A stretch of 64,000 bases of DNA, taken from positions 124,001 to 188,000 of the forward strand of contig CALUYE010000002.1 in NCBI GenBank assembly GCA_944324945.1, written 5' to 3'. Numbering within the stretch: position 1 is the stretch's first letter; every line of letters starts with the position of its first letter. The stretch comes from Candidatus Gastranaerophilales bacterium. GTDB lineage: Bacteria; Cyanobacteriota; Vampirovibrionia; Gastranaerophilales; Gastranaerophilaceae. The notes under the pieces were generated by a model. The model did not search any database. It saw only the letters and a list, made by a program, of their open reading frames with translations, and was not told the origin of the DNA. Positions 9,143 to 16,383 of the stretch are shown piece after piece. The position numbers were made by a program, and so were the translations under genes.

Positions 9143-10201
9143 TTAGAATATTAAAGTTTTTGTCTTTGATGAAGATTCAACCTCGCTATCAAAGGTTTTG
9201 CATTGCATTTTGCATTTATACCTGCCCGAGTTACCGATAACAGGTTCCATACAAAAATCACAATTGCCGCGCCATATTTCCCTTTTGGGGTAATACATTT
9301 CCGACGGATTTTTTTGAATTATTGTTTTATATTGGTAATCTTCAAGATTTCTGTATCTTAAGCCCCCGATTGTCGAGAATTTATACATTGAAGTAATTGT
9401 TGTTCTATTTGGCGCTGTATATTCATCATCTACATCTATATGCGGTTGTTTAATAACGGGATACAGGAATATATCATCAATGTACAATTTGCCGTCTTTT
9501 GTTCTTGAATAAGTAATAAGCGATTTTGCGTTTATTGTACCTTCTGCATCTATGCTAAAGTTATCAAATACTGCGCCGTTGCAGTGCATTGCTTTTAAAA
9601 ATTGGAATGCAGGCATTTTGCAACTTCTCACATCAAACAGTTCAATTCTATTTGCTTTCATTGAATAATCGGAAATTCTATTTACATTTTGCATTGAAAC
9701 ATCTTCATTAAGATAGAATATTTTTTCTGTTGTGTTTTTTTGTTTATAATCTTCTCCTATTACAATTTTTGCAGGCGATTTGATGTTTTTTTGGGTTCCT
9801 GTTAAGGGCAGCGATATTGTATCATCTTGATATATAATATATGATTCCGGTTTTTGCGTAAGTTTATTTATGCTTAAGATATCCTTATCAATATCCATCC
9901 CGAAATATGGATTTGAATGTTGCGCAAGCATTTTAAAACTGTTATATTCGTCAAGATACCCGTTTGATTTTTTTTCAAAATTATTCAATGTGTAACTCAT
10001 CATTCTTCTTGCGCTGATGCTTGAATCGATTGCTTCTTTGAAAGCTGCGTTTTCATGGATTTTTTCCTGGCTTCTTCTTATGTAGCTGTCTGAAATATCG
10101 GAAAATAAACCCTTGAAGTTTATATTATTATTTTGTTTAGGTAGAATGGATATCTTTTGATTGTTTTTTATATTTAAATTACTTACAATATCAAGTTGCA
10201 T
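9143..10201 (-). CDS. NINFKG-tagged protein with C-terminal Cys cluster; paralogue of next gene
   Basis: A 352-aa protein of unknown function. The N-terminus carries the tag NINFKG at 26-31, without a hydrophobic signal peptide. The middle contains GTINAKSLITY (221-231), which aligns with NTISADSLLMY (205-215) of the upstream neighbour; over about 30 residues 12 are identical, so the two are divergent tandem paralogues. Near the C-terminus four cysteines (C314, C317, C330, C334; CxxC-N12-CxxxC) could bind a metal or form disulfides; the neighbour lacks them. An AAAGGAA site precedes the ATG. Export to a host or cell-surface location is a guess based on the tag. Confidence 0.75.
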   Translation of the reverse strand: MQLDIVSNLNIKNNQKISILPKQNNNINFKGLFSDISDSYIRRSQEKIHENAAFKEAIDSSISARRMMSYTLNNFEKKSNGYLDEYNSFKMLAQHSNPYFGMDIDKDILSINKLTQKPESYIIYQDDTISLPLTGTQKNIKSPAKIVIGEDYKQKNTTEKIFYLNEDVSMQNVNRISDYSMKANRIELFDVRSCKMPAFQFLKAMHCNGAVFDNFSIDAEGTINAKSLITYSRTKDGKLYIDDIFLYPVIKQPHIDVDDEYTAPNRTTITSMYKFSTIGGLRYRNLEDYQYKTIIQKNPSEMYYPKREIWRGNCDFCMEPVIGNSGRYKCKMQCKTFDSEVESSSKTKTLIF

Positions 10202-10261
10202 ATTTTCATTCCTTTACATGCTGCATTTAAATAAAGCCTGTAAATAATTTTTTTTGCAGGG

Positions 10262-11215
10262 TTAGGTATCTAATTTTATATATCTGTTTAAAAATATCGG
10301 ATTTTTAACCCCTGAAAGGGTATAAATTCCGTAATTATTTTCTTTTGATGGTACTATTTCAATTGATTCCGTAAATTTTTCATCAAAATAAAATTTGCCG
10401 TCCTTACATATTCCTTTATAATTTTTGTAATATGTATAAGGTTTTTCGTCTGAATCAAAAATTATTACTGAATCAGACCTTATTATGCAATCCTTGTTAT
10501 CGCTAAAATAAGTGATTTTTGGGTTTAGGTACATTTCTGTACAGACTAAATTTCCGTCATTATCTTTTTTATACATTAAAAGAGAATCAGCGCTTATTGT
10601 GTTTTTACTTGTTTCAACAGGTTTGTTAAAGGTTAGGTATTTACCTGCGCTTTTTGCAATTTTTGAATATATATTATCATTTCCTTTTGTTGAAAATACA
10701 TGGATAACGTCTGCACCATCTTCGCTGTTGTTTTTGAATGTAACCTTTGAATCAAGCGCAAAAATCGTGTTATCTTTTGTGTCTATATTTTCCATAATTG
10801 CATACGTTGCAGCTTTTGTATCATTTCCGACTGTTAAATTGTCTATAAAATTAATAGTATATCTGTTTGGATATTTAAAATAATATTTTTTGTTGCTGGT
10901 TCGCTGTTCGTAGTTTAAAATTGCATTTTGCGCTTCTTGTTCAATTGAATTTAATTCAAGAGCCGTATTTTTAAAGTCTTGTTTTGATTCATCAATTATT
11001 TTTCGCGCAGTATTATTTGCTTCATTGTATGATTTAACAAGATTATCTACTCTTGTATAGTAGTAAATATTATAATTAATGTCGTCTGATGAAGGGTTAA
11101 GTATAAGACTTTTTTGAAAGTCTGTTCCTATTTTATCCAGTTTTTGCGCTGCAACCTTCTTTTTTGATGAAAAATTAATCCTTGATGGAGTATATAAGTT
11201 TATTTTATTTATCAT
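10262..11215 (-). CDS. lineage-specific protein, paralogue of the gene at 9143
   Basis: A 317-aa protein I cannot name. The N-terminus MINKINLYTPSRINFSSKKK holds a relaxed version (RINFSS, 12-17) of the FKG tag in the neighbouring gene. Residues about 60-110 are helical. The C-terminal half is beta-rich, and NTISADSLLMY to YLNPKI (205-234) aligns without gaps to the same region of the downstream gene. There is no signal peptide or membrane span. A GAGG site precedes the ATG. The gap to the downstream paralogue is 46 nt plus its Shine-Dalgarno, so co-transcription is likely. Confidence 0.72.
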   Translation of the reverse strand: MINKINLYTPSRINFSSKKKVAAQKLDKIGTDFQKSLILNPSSDDINYNIYYYTRVDNLVKSYNEANNTARKIIDESKQDFKNTALELNSIEQEAQNAILNYEQRTSNKKYYFKYPNRYTINFIDNLTVGNDTKAATYAIMENIDTKDNTIFALDSKVTFKNNSEDGADVIHVFSTKGNDNIYSKIAKSAGKYLTFNKPVETSKNTISADSLLMYKKDNDGNLVCTEMYLNPKITYFSDNKDCIIRSDSVIIFDSDEKPYTYYKNYKGICKDGKFYFDEKFTESIEIVPSKENNYGIYTLSGVKNPIFLNRYIKLDT

Positions 11216-11274
11216 TTTTTCCTCAGATTTTGTATAAGCTTATATATTAAACCACAAAAATAATTTTTTTTTGA

Positions 11275-11300
11275 TAAAAAAAATGCGCCATTGGCGCATT
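11275..11300 (-). terminator. terminator of the 86-aa gene
   Basis: The minus strand reads AATGCGCC-AA-TGGCGCATT followed by a T-run. It lies downstream of the gene ending at 11364 and upstream of the gene starting at 11215. Confidence 0.7.
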
Positions 11301-11363
11301 AATGTAAACCTACTATATTCCCCCCATTTCAGCTTAATAATAGAATAAATTTTAATTTATTTA

Positions 11364-11624
11364 TTATTTGCAAATTTTTATTATAAAATCGGCTATGTCT
11401 GAAAAACTTTCCGTTATAAAGTCTTTTGCAAGCGATTTTAGCGATGCATTTTCTAATGTTTCAAAAGCAAGATTGATAGGATCACTCGTTGCTTTGAATT
11501 TTGTTCTGATATCTCGTTGATCAATTTTTGTTAGTGCCTCTTTTAAAAGTGCGGAATTATCCTTCACTTCAAAGGGGTTAAATTCATCCTCGAATAATTC
11601 TTGTGCTCGTCTTAGTGTTTTCAT
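11364..11624 (-). CDS. small helical protein of unknown function (86 aa)
   Basis: A small acidic/basic mixed helical protein beginning MKTLRRAQELFEDEFNPFEV. It has no signal peptide or membrane span and no family I recognise. The Shine-Dalgarno is weak (AGAGAG). Its reality is supported by a well-matched upstream copy of the shared promoter motif (TACTTT at 11665-11670) and by its own terminator at 11275-11300. It belongs to the motif-driven set with the coiled-coil gene and the Lys-rich membrane protein. Confidence 0.7.
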   Translation of the reverse strand: MKTLRRAQELFEDEFNPFEVKDNSALLKEALTKIDQRDIRTKFKATSDPINLAFETLENASLKSLAKDFITESFSDIADFIIKICK

Positions 11625-11660
11625 TTTTACTCTCTTTATTTTTATCTCTCTCTTATATAT

Positions 11661-11693
11661 TAATAAAGTATTTTTGAATCAAAAAATTGCCAT
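11661..11693 (-). promoter_or_regulatory. shared bipartite promoter motif, copy d
   Basis: The minus strand reads ATGGCA (11688-11693), 17 nt, TACTTT (11665-11670), then ATTA. It aligns without gaps to copies a, b and c, including the GCAATTTTTT run and the CAAAAATAC block. It lies about 40 nt upstream of the 86-aa gene. Confidence 0.65.
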
Positions 11694-11798
11694 AATTTTT
11701 AAATATTCAGTATATATTTTGTATATTTTATCCGAAAATGCCTTCTGCGAGAGGAATACAGGTGCTTAACATTTCTTAATAAAATAGAAAATAATTGT

Positions 11799-11827
11799 GA
11801 ACAATTTTATTTCATATTCGTTATAAT
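11799..11827 (+). promoter_or_regulatory. candidate ECF-sigma promoter of the envelope-stress module
   Basis: GAAC (11799-11802), 16 nt, CGTT (11819-11822): this matches the GAAC/CGT layout of ECF-type promoters. It overlaps a possible housekeeping -10 TATAAT (11822-11827). The GAAC sits inside a near-operator palindrome AATTGT-GA-ACAATT (11793-11806). It suggests autoregulation by the sigma factor two genes downstream. Confidence 0.5.
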
Positions 11828-11855
11828 AAGTACAAGGACGAAAGAAAGATATAAA

Positions 11856-12077
11856 ATGGATAAACTAAGTGAATTATTAAAAGAAGCAAAACCTTTATAC
11901 CAAAAAAGGCAAAGAACAAAAGCAATAACTAAATTAACACTTTTGGCGTGTATCCCTGTGTTTCTTTTCATTTCTGTGTATGAGGTATGTCTTGAAGGAA
12001 ATAATGTTTATATGGCATTATCCTATGGCAACTACGAGGCTCAGCTTTTGAGTGATGAATTTAATTTATTGAAGTAA
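11856..12077 (+). CDS. small single-span membrane protein, candidate anti-sigma factor
   Basis: A 73-aa protein with a basic amphipathic N-terminal stretch (KEAKPLYQKRQRTKAITK), one membrane span at about 27-44 and a short periplasmic tail. It is the first gene of a tight three-gene cluster, followed after 12 nt by an ECF sigma factor and then an LTxxQ periplasmic protein. Small single-span anti-sigma factors of the CnrY type have this architecture: a cytoplasmic sigma-binding N-terminus plus one span. I therefore propose it as the anti-sigma factor. No sequence similarity to CnrY is claimed. The Shine-Dalgarno is weak (GAAAG). Confidence 0.6.
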   Translation: MDKLSELLKEAKPLYQKRQRTKAITKLTLLACIPVFLFISVYEVCLEGNNVYMALSYGNYEAQLLSDEFNLLK

Positions 12078-12089
12078 AAGGTAGACAGT

Positions 12090-12587
12090 TTGAAAAATTT
12101 AATAATTGAGAATCATTATAGAATCCAATCCATAATTAAAAAAATGACAGGAGGTTATAATGAAGATATTGAACAAGAAGTATATATCAGAACTTTTAAG
12201 AATCTTAATAAATATGAGGAGAGAAATAAGTTTTCATCTTGGATTAGCGTTATTACAGCCAATATATGTCGAGATTACTTAAAAAGTGCTTTTTTTAAGA
12301 ATAAAAAAAATACGCTCTATGATGAAGATATAGTGCTAAGTGCAAAATCAAATAACCAACCCGAGCGAATTTTAACTCAAAAAGAGCGTCAAAAAGCGAT
12401 TTTAAAGGCTGTGGATTTATTGCCTTCAAAACTGAAAAAAGTAATTATATTATACGAATTTGAAGATTTAAGCTATGAACAAATTTCAAAAAAATTGAAT
12501 ATACCAATAGGTACCGTAAAATCAAGAATTTCAAACGCGCGCAAATTATTACAAAGTTCACTACAGTTTTTATTAGGAGATGATTAA
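12090..12587 (+). CDS. ECF-type RNA polymerase sigma factor
   Basis: A 165-aa sigma-70 family protein with only regions 2 and 4. Region 2 spans about 10-75 (EDIEQEVYIRTFKNL, then the KFSSWISVITANICRDYLK core). Region 4 spans about 110-160 (LPSKLKKVIILYEFEDLSYEQISKKLNIPIGTVKSRISNARKLL, in which the helix-turn-helix lies at SYEQIS...GTVKSR). The start is TTG at 12090, preceded by AAAAGGTAG. It abuts the downstream LTxxQ gene (TAA then ATG). It probably reads the GAAC-N16-CGTT promoter of its own operon. Confidence 0.9.
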   Translation: MKNLIIENHYRIQSIIKKMTGGYNEDIEQEVYIRTFKNLNKYEERNKFSSWISVITANICRDYLKSAFFKNKKNTLYDEDIVLSAKSNNQPERILTQKERQKAILKAVDLLPSKLKKVIILYEFEDLSYEQISKKLNIPIGTVKSRISNARKLLQSSLQFLLGDD

Positions 12588-13214
12588 ATGAAAAAGAATA
12601 TTTTAACGGCTACAATGCTTTCAATGGCAGTACTTTTATCGACATCAAACGTATTTGCAGCAGAATCTGAAACACAGCAAAACGCGCAGCCTCTTAAAAA
12701 TCCAAACATGCAGGCTCATCCGATGAAACGCCCTCCTCATCATAAAGGCATGCGCCCTGATAAGAAAGCTTTTGAAGAACATGCAAAAAAATTCGATCAA
12801 ATGTTGACAGACAGACTAAAATTAACCGAAGATCAGCAAAAAACAATAGAAAAAAACAGAAAAAAATTCAGAAAAGAAATGGATAAAGTAGTTTCTGATA
12901 TGCAAAAAGAACAAAAGAAAATAAGAGACGTCTATATGACAGGTATTCCTCCCTATCAGGCAAATTTAAGAACATCCGCTTCAAAAGCAAAACTTGCAGT
13001 ATTAAAGCAAAAAGCAGACACATTGCGCGATGAAAACAGAAAGAATTTTGAAAAAGTTTTGACTCCCGAACAAAAAGCTGAATTTGAAAAAATTAAACAG
13101 GAAATGAAGCAAAAACGCGATGAAATGCACCAAAAAAGAATTGAAGCAAGAAAAAACAGACAATTAAATAATGATGCGCAAAATGTAACCCCTCAAAACT
13201 CCAAAAAGCCCTAA
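12588..13214 (+). CDS. periplasmic Spy/CpxP/CnrX-like LTxxQ protein, candidate envelope sensor
   Basis: A 208-aa exported protein with a signal peptide at 1-25 (KKNI, a hydrophobic core, then VFAA). The mature N-terminus is rich in Met/His/Pro (MQAHPMKRPPHHKGMRP, 41-57), a likely metal- or surface-binding stretch. Two family motifs follow, LTEDQ (79-83) and LTPEQ (158-162), within long amphipathic helices. Spy, CpxP and CnrX belong to this superfamily. Placed after an ECF sigma factor and a one-span membrane protein, it could sense metal or misfolded protein. It is very Lys-rich. Its last codons lie in the shared terminator at 13201. Confidence 0.8.
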   Translation: MKKNILTATMLSMAVLLSTSNVFAAESETQQNAQPLKNPNMQAHPMKRPPHHKGMRPDKKAFEEHAKKFDQMLTDRLKLTEDQQKTIEKNRKKFRKEMDKVVSDMQKEQKKIRDVYMTGIPPYQANLRTSASKAKLAVLKQKADTLRDENRKNFEKVLTPEQKAEFEKIKQEMKQKRDEMHQKRIEARKNRQLNNDAQNVTPQNSKKP

Positions 13215-13229
13215 ATTAGGGCTTTTTGG
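13201..13229. terminator. bidirectional terminator containing both stop codons
   Basis: CCAAAAAGCCCTAA-A-TTAGGGCTTTTTGG is a perfect palindrome. The TAA of the LTxxQ gene (13212-13214) and the TAA of the convergent gene (13216-13218) are in its centre, and both proteins end in KKP as a result. Confidence 0.85.
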
Positions 13230-13695
13230 GAGAGATTTTAAATTTTGATAAAAGATTTGATATTTTATCTTTAAGTTTAAAGTTACCAAGTTTTGATTTT
13301 AAATTATTAACACTGTTTGAAATATTAATCTTTTTAAAACTTATATTTTTAGGGTTAAAATTCTTAATTTTTGAAGATGTATTATTTATAAAATCCTTAA
13401 GATTAATTTTATTCATAATATTCTTGAAATCTACTTTTCCCGACTTCAACAATCCCACGCTTGCAATGAGACCTCCTGTTAGTGCTAAGGCCTTAATTGT
13501 ATCGGGGATTTTTATTTTCTTTTTGTATCTGCTTTTACTTTTGGAACCGATATAATAATCATTATTATAGGCGTCTCCTGTTTCAATATAACCTTTTAGG
13601 GAACCGCCCATGCCAAGTATTCTCTGTCCTCCCATATCGGCAATGGATGGGAAGCGTAAATTTCTGTCTCTGTAATTATCTATTCCTATACCCAT
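13216..13695 (-). CDS. Lys-rich single-span protein of unknown function
   Basis: A 159-aa protein with an N-terminal 60 residues that is soluble and Gly/Tyr-rich (GGQRILGMGG, NNDYYIGS), then KSRYKKK, one hydrophobic segment at about 70-88 (IKALALTGGLIASVGLL), then a repetitive Lys/Asn/Phe C-terminus containing PKNISFKK. The layout Tyr-Tyr segment, poly-Lys, membrane span, then an SG/RG-x(4)-N-x-I motif recurs in the gene at 33276. The ATG has no Shine-Dalgarno and follows promoter motif copy c by 8 nt, so a leaderless or nearly leaderless mRNA is expected. Function unknown. Confidence 0.7.
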   Translation of the reverse strand: MGIGIDNYRDRNLRFPSIADMGGQRILGMGGSLKGYIETGDAYNNDYYIGSKSKSRYKKKIKIPDTIKALALTGGLIASVGLLKSGKVDFKNIMNKINLKDFINNTSSKIKNFNPKNISFKKINISNSVNNLKSKLGNFKLKDKISNLLSKFKISPKKP

Positions 13696-13732
13696 ATTAT
13701 AATAAAGTATTTTTGATATAAAAAATTGCTAA
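13696..13732 (-). promoter_or_regulatory. shared bipartite promoter motif, copy c
   Basis: The minus strand reads TTAGCA (13727-13732), 17 nt, TACTTT (13704-13709), then 8 nt to the ATG at 13695. The ATG sits at the position of the expected transcript start. Confidence 0.65.
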
Positions 13733-13782
13733 AAAAGTTAAATTTTGATATAAAATTATATTATTAATCAAAAGGAATGGTC

Positions 13783-15093
13783 ATGAATAAAGATAAATTA
13801 ATTGGGCTTGAGCAGTTTGGATGTGCAAAGAATTTAATAGATAGCGAATTAATGCTTGGAATTTTGACAAAAAACGGTTATAACTTCACGCTTGATTGTG
13901 ATAGTGATGATGTTAAAACAGTTATTATAAATACCTGTTCATTTATTTTTGATGCCGAAAAAGAAAGTATTAGCGCTATCATTGATATGATTAATAAAGG
14001 CAAAAGAGTAATTTTGACAGGATGTCTTGTTCAAAAATATAAAGAAGAATTAAAAAAATTATTACCCGAAGTTAAAAATTTTATAGGTGTCAGCTCTTAT
14101 GATAAAATTTTAGATGCCGTTCAAAATGATGAATATTATAATGTTTCAGAAGTTGTTGATTATAATTATTGCGAAGATGTTCAAAGAGAGCAAATAACGG
14201 TTGGTTCATCAAGCTATATTAAAATTTCGGAAGGTTGTTTTTATAATTGCGGTTATTGCGTAATTCCATCATTAAGGGGTAAATATAAATCAAGAAAAAT
14301 GGAAAACATAATAAATGAAGCTAAAGCCCTAGCTAAAAAAGGCGTTAGCGAAATTATATTAATTGCTCAAGATACAACAAGTTATGGTATTGATTTATAT
14401 AAAAAACCCATGCTTGCACAATTACTTAAAGAATTAAATAAAATTGATGAACTAAACTGGATTAGAATAATGTATGCTTATCCGACAAATTTTACGGATG
14501 AATTAATTGATGCAATAAATTCTTTGGATAAAGTCGTAAAATATATCGATATTCCGCTTCAACATTCTAATTTAGAAGTTTTAAAAAGAATGAAGCGTCC
14601 TGCATTTGATTATGAAAAATTGATTAACAAAATAAGAAAAAAAATTAAAAATGTTTCAATAAGAACAACCTTTATTGTCGGGTATCCCGGTGAAACAGAT
14701 GAAGAATTTGAGGATTTGTGTAATTTTGTTAAAAAAATGAAATTCGATAAAGTTGGTGTGTTTACTTACTCACGCGAAAAAAATACCTATGCTTATTCTC
14801 TTAAACCTCAAATTAAACAATCCGTAAAAAACAAAAGAAAAAAAATTTTAATGGAAATTCAAAAAGAAATATCATTAAATGTTAACAAATGTTATATCGG
14901 AAAAATAATTCCATGTATAATAGAACAAATTTATCCAAACGGGAAAATCCTTGCAAGAAGCTACAAAGACGCCCCTGAAATTGACGGAGTTGTTTATATA
15001 AATTCAAAAGAATATTTTTCTCCAGGTGAAATTGTTCAAGTAAAAATAAAAGATGTAACAAATTATGATATGTATGGTATAATTATTATGTAA
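13783..15093 (+). CDS. rimO: ribosomal protein uS12 (S12) Asp methylthiotransferase
   Basis: A radical SAM enzyme that adds a methylthio group to a conserved aspartate of ribosomal protein S12. The N-terminal auxiliary [4Fe-4S] cluster cysteines are C14 (QFGCAKNLIDSE), C52 (NTCSF) and C81 (TGCLVQ). The radical SAM triad is C152/C156/C159 (GCFYNCGYC), followed by IPSLRGKYKSR. A TRAM domain closes the protein. The KNxxDSE signature separates RimO from MiaB. I use the ATG at 13783 (436 aa), because the AAAAGGA site is directly against the ATG at 13777 and properly spaced from 13783. Confidence 0.93.
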   Translation: MNKDKLIGLEQFGCAKNLIDSELMLGILTKNGYNFTLDCDSDDVKTVIINTCSFIFDAEKESISAIIDMINKGKRVILTGCLVQKYKEELKKLLPEVKNFIGVSSYDKILDAVQNDEYYNVSEVVDYNYCEDVQREQITVGSSSYIKISEGCFYNCGYCVIPSLRGKYKSRKMENIINEAKALAKKGVSEIILIAQDTTSYGIDLYKKPMLAQLLKELNKIDELNWIRIMYAYPTNFTDELIDAINSLDKVVKYIDIPLQHSNLEVLKRMKRPAFDYEKLINKIRKKIKNVSIRTTFIVGYPGETDEEFEDLCNFVKKMKFDKVGVFTYSREKNTYAYSLKPQIKQSVKNKRKKILMEIQKEISLNVNKCYIGKIIPCIIEQIYPNGKILARSYKDAPEIDGVVYINSKEYFSPGEIVQVKIKDVTNYDMYGIIIM

Positions 15094-15128
15094 AAAGTTT
15101 ATAGACAAGTCATGCAGGTGAAATTAAT

Positions 15129-15515
15129 ATGTACAGCAAAGAAAAAATTAAAAGCGATTTACCGATATTACCGATAGGTGCGATATCTCAAACACTAAAC
15201 ATTCATCAAAGAACTCTTAGAATATACGACAAAGAAGGTATTCTATGCCCCAAGAGAACTTCTAAAAACAGAAGAAACTACAGCCTTGATGATTTAGAGA
15301 AGGCTAAATTAATTATGTTTTTAACAAGAAATCTTGCTCTAAATCTTGCAGGTGTCAAAATAATTCTTTCAATGCTTGAAATGAGCAAAGTTGAGCCGAA
15401 AGATTATGTTGATTATGTTGCAAAAGTTGCAAAAGCTGCAAAAATTGACACAAAAGCTCAAGAAGAAAATATCAAGAAAACTTCAAAAAGAGGCAGAAAA
15501 ACAATTTCCGATTAG
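15129..15515 (+). CDS. MerR-family regulator, HspR-like
   Basis: A 128-aa regulator with an N-terminal winged helix at about 15-60: IGAISQTLNIHQRTLRIYDKEG, then RTSKNRRNYSLDDLEK. It continues with NLALNLAGVKIIL, the signature of the HspR branch of MerR proteins, which repress chaperone genes. The C-terminal tail is a basic KKTSKRGRK patch, with no effector domain. I looked for the inverted HAIR operator (CTTGAGT and its reverse complement) upstream of clpC and did not see it. The AGGTGA Shine-Dalgarno is moderate. It lies 35 nt after rimO and may be co-transcribed with it. Confidence 0.75.
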   Translation: MYSKEKIKSDLPILPIGAISQTLNIHQRTLRIYDKEGILCPKRTSKNRRNYSLDDLEKAKLIMFLTRNLALNLAGVKIILSMLEMSKVEPKDYVDYVAKVAKAAKIDTKAQEENIKKTSKRGRKTISD

Positions 15516-15543
15516 CATTTGATTATTTAATATAATCAAATGC
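15516..15543. repeat. inverted repeat between convergent genes
   Basis: GCATTTGATTA, a 6-nt loop, and TAATCAAATGC lie between the HspR-like gene and nadC and overlap the end of nadC. There is no strong T-run; it may still act as a weak terminator. Confidence 0.5.
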
Positions 15544-16383
15544 AAGATCAAGGGTGGGTGCTTTGGTTACAATTGCGCTTGTTGATATTATATCAACACC
15601 CGTTTTTGCTATGCTTTCAATATTGTCTAAATTTACGCAGCCTGAAGCTTCGACAATTGCCTTTTTATTAATCAATTTTACGCATTCTCTCATTTCATCC
15701 AATGGCATATTATCAAGCATAATTATATCAACATTGCAGTCAAGTGCTTCTTGAACCTGTTTTATTGTGTCGCATTCTACTTCTATTTTATGGGCATGTG
15801 AAATATTATTTCTTACTTCTTTTACAGCTTTTGAAATTGAATTGTTATAAAGAGCTATATGATTGTCTTTTAGCATTACGCAATCAGATAAATTAAAGCG
15901 GTGCAAGTGATTTGTTCCTATTTTTGCTGCATACTTTTCAAAAATTCTGAAATTAGGAGTATTTTTTCTTGTATCCACAACTTTTACTCCGTATTTATCC
16001 GCAATTTCTTGAAATTTTCTTGAATGAGTTGCAATCCCTGACATTTTTTGTACAAAATTAAGGGCAAGCCTTTCTCCTGTCAGGATATACCTTGCATCTC
16101 CTTCGATTTTTGCTATTCTATCGCCTGTTTTAATTTCATCTCCATCGTTAAAATAAAATTCAACGTCAACACAATCTTTTGCTAAAAGTTCAAATATTCT
16201 TTTAAATACAGGCTTTCCTGCAAGTATACCGTTATTTCTTGTTGTTAAATAAACTTTGAAATTTTTTTTATCTAATGTGCTGCAAATGGCATCTGTTGTA
16301 ATATCGCCAAAGTTCATATCTTCTTTTAGAGCACTTATTATATAATCGTCAATTAAAAAATTGTCAAGCCAATATCTCTTCAT
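15523..16383 (-). CDS. nadC: nicotinate-nucleotide pyrophosphorylase (carboxylating)
   Basis: A 286-aa quinolinate phosphoribosyltransferase that converts quinolinate and PRPP into nicotinate mononucleotide, CO2 and PPi in de novo NAD synthesis. Motifs visible are EDMNFGDITTDA near the N-terminus, GERLALNFVQKMSGIAT, VVDTRKNTP (the quinolinate-binding Arg/Lys), the HHRFNLSD-like HLHRFNLSDCVMLKDNH, and EVECDT followed by IMLDNM. The start overlaps the 3' end of nadB by 20 bp, so the two are translationally coupled. The C-terminus lies in the inverted repeat at 15516. Confidence 0.95.
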   Translation of the reverse strand: MKRYWLDNFLIDDYIISALKEDMNFGDITTDAICSTLDKKNFKVYLTTRNNGILAGKPVFKRIFELLAKDCVDVEFYFNDGDEIKTGDRIAKIEGDARYILTGERLALNFVQKMSGIATHSRKFQEIADKYGVKVVDTRKNTPNFRIFEKYAAKIGTNHLHRFNLSDCVMLKDNHIALYNNSISKAVKEVRNNISHAHKIEVECDTIKQVQEALDCNVDIIMLDNMPLDEMRECVKLINKKAIVEASGCVNLDNIESIAKTGVDIISTSAIVTKAPTLDLAFDYIK

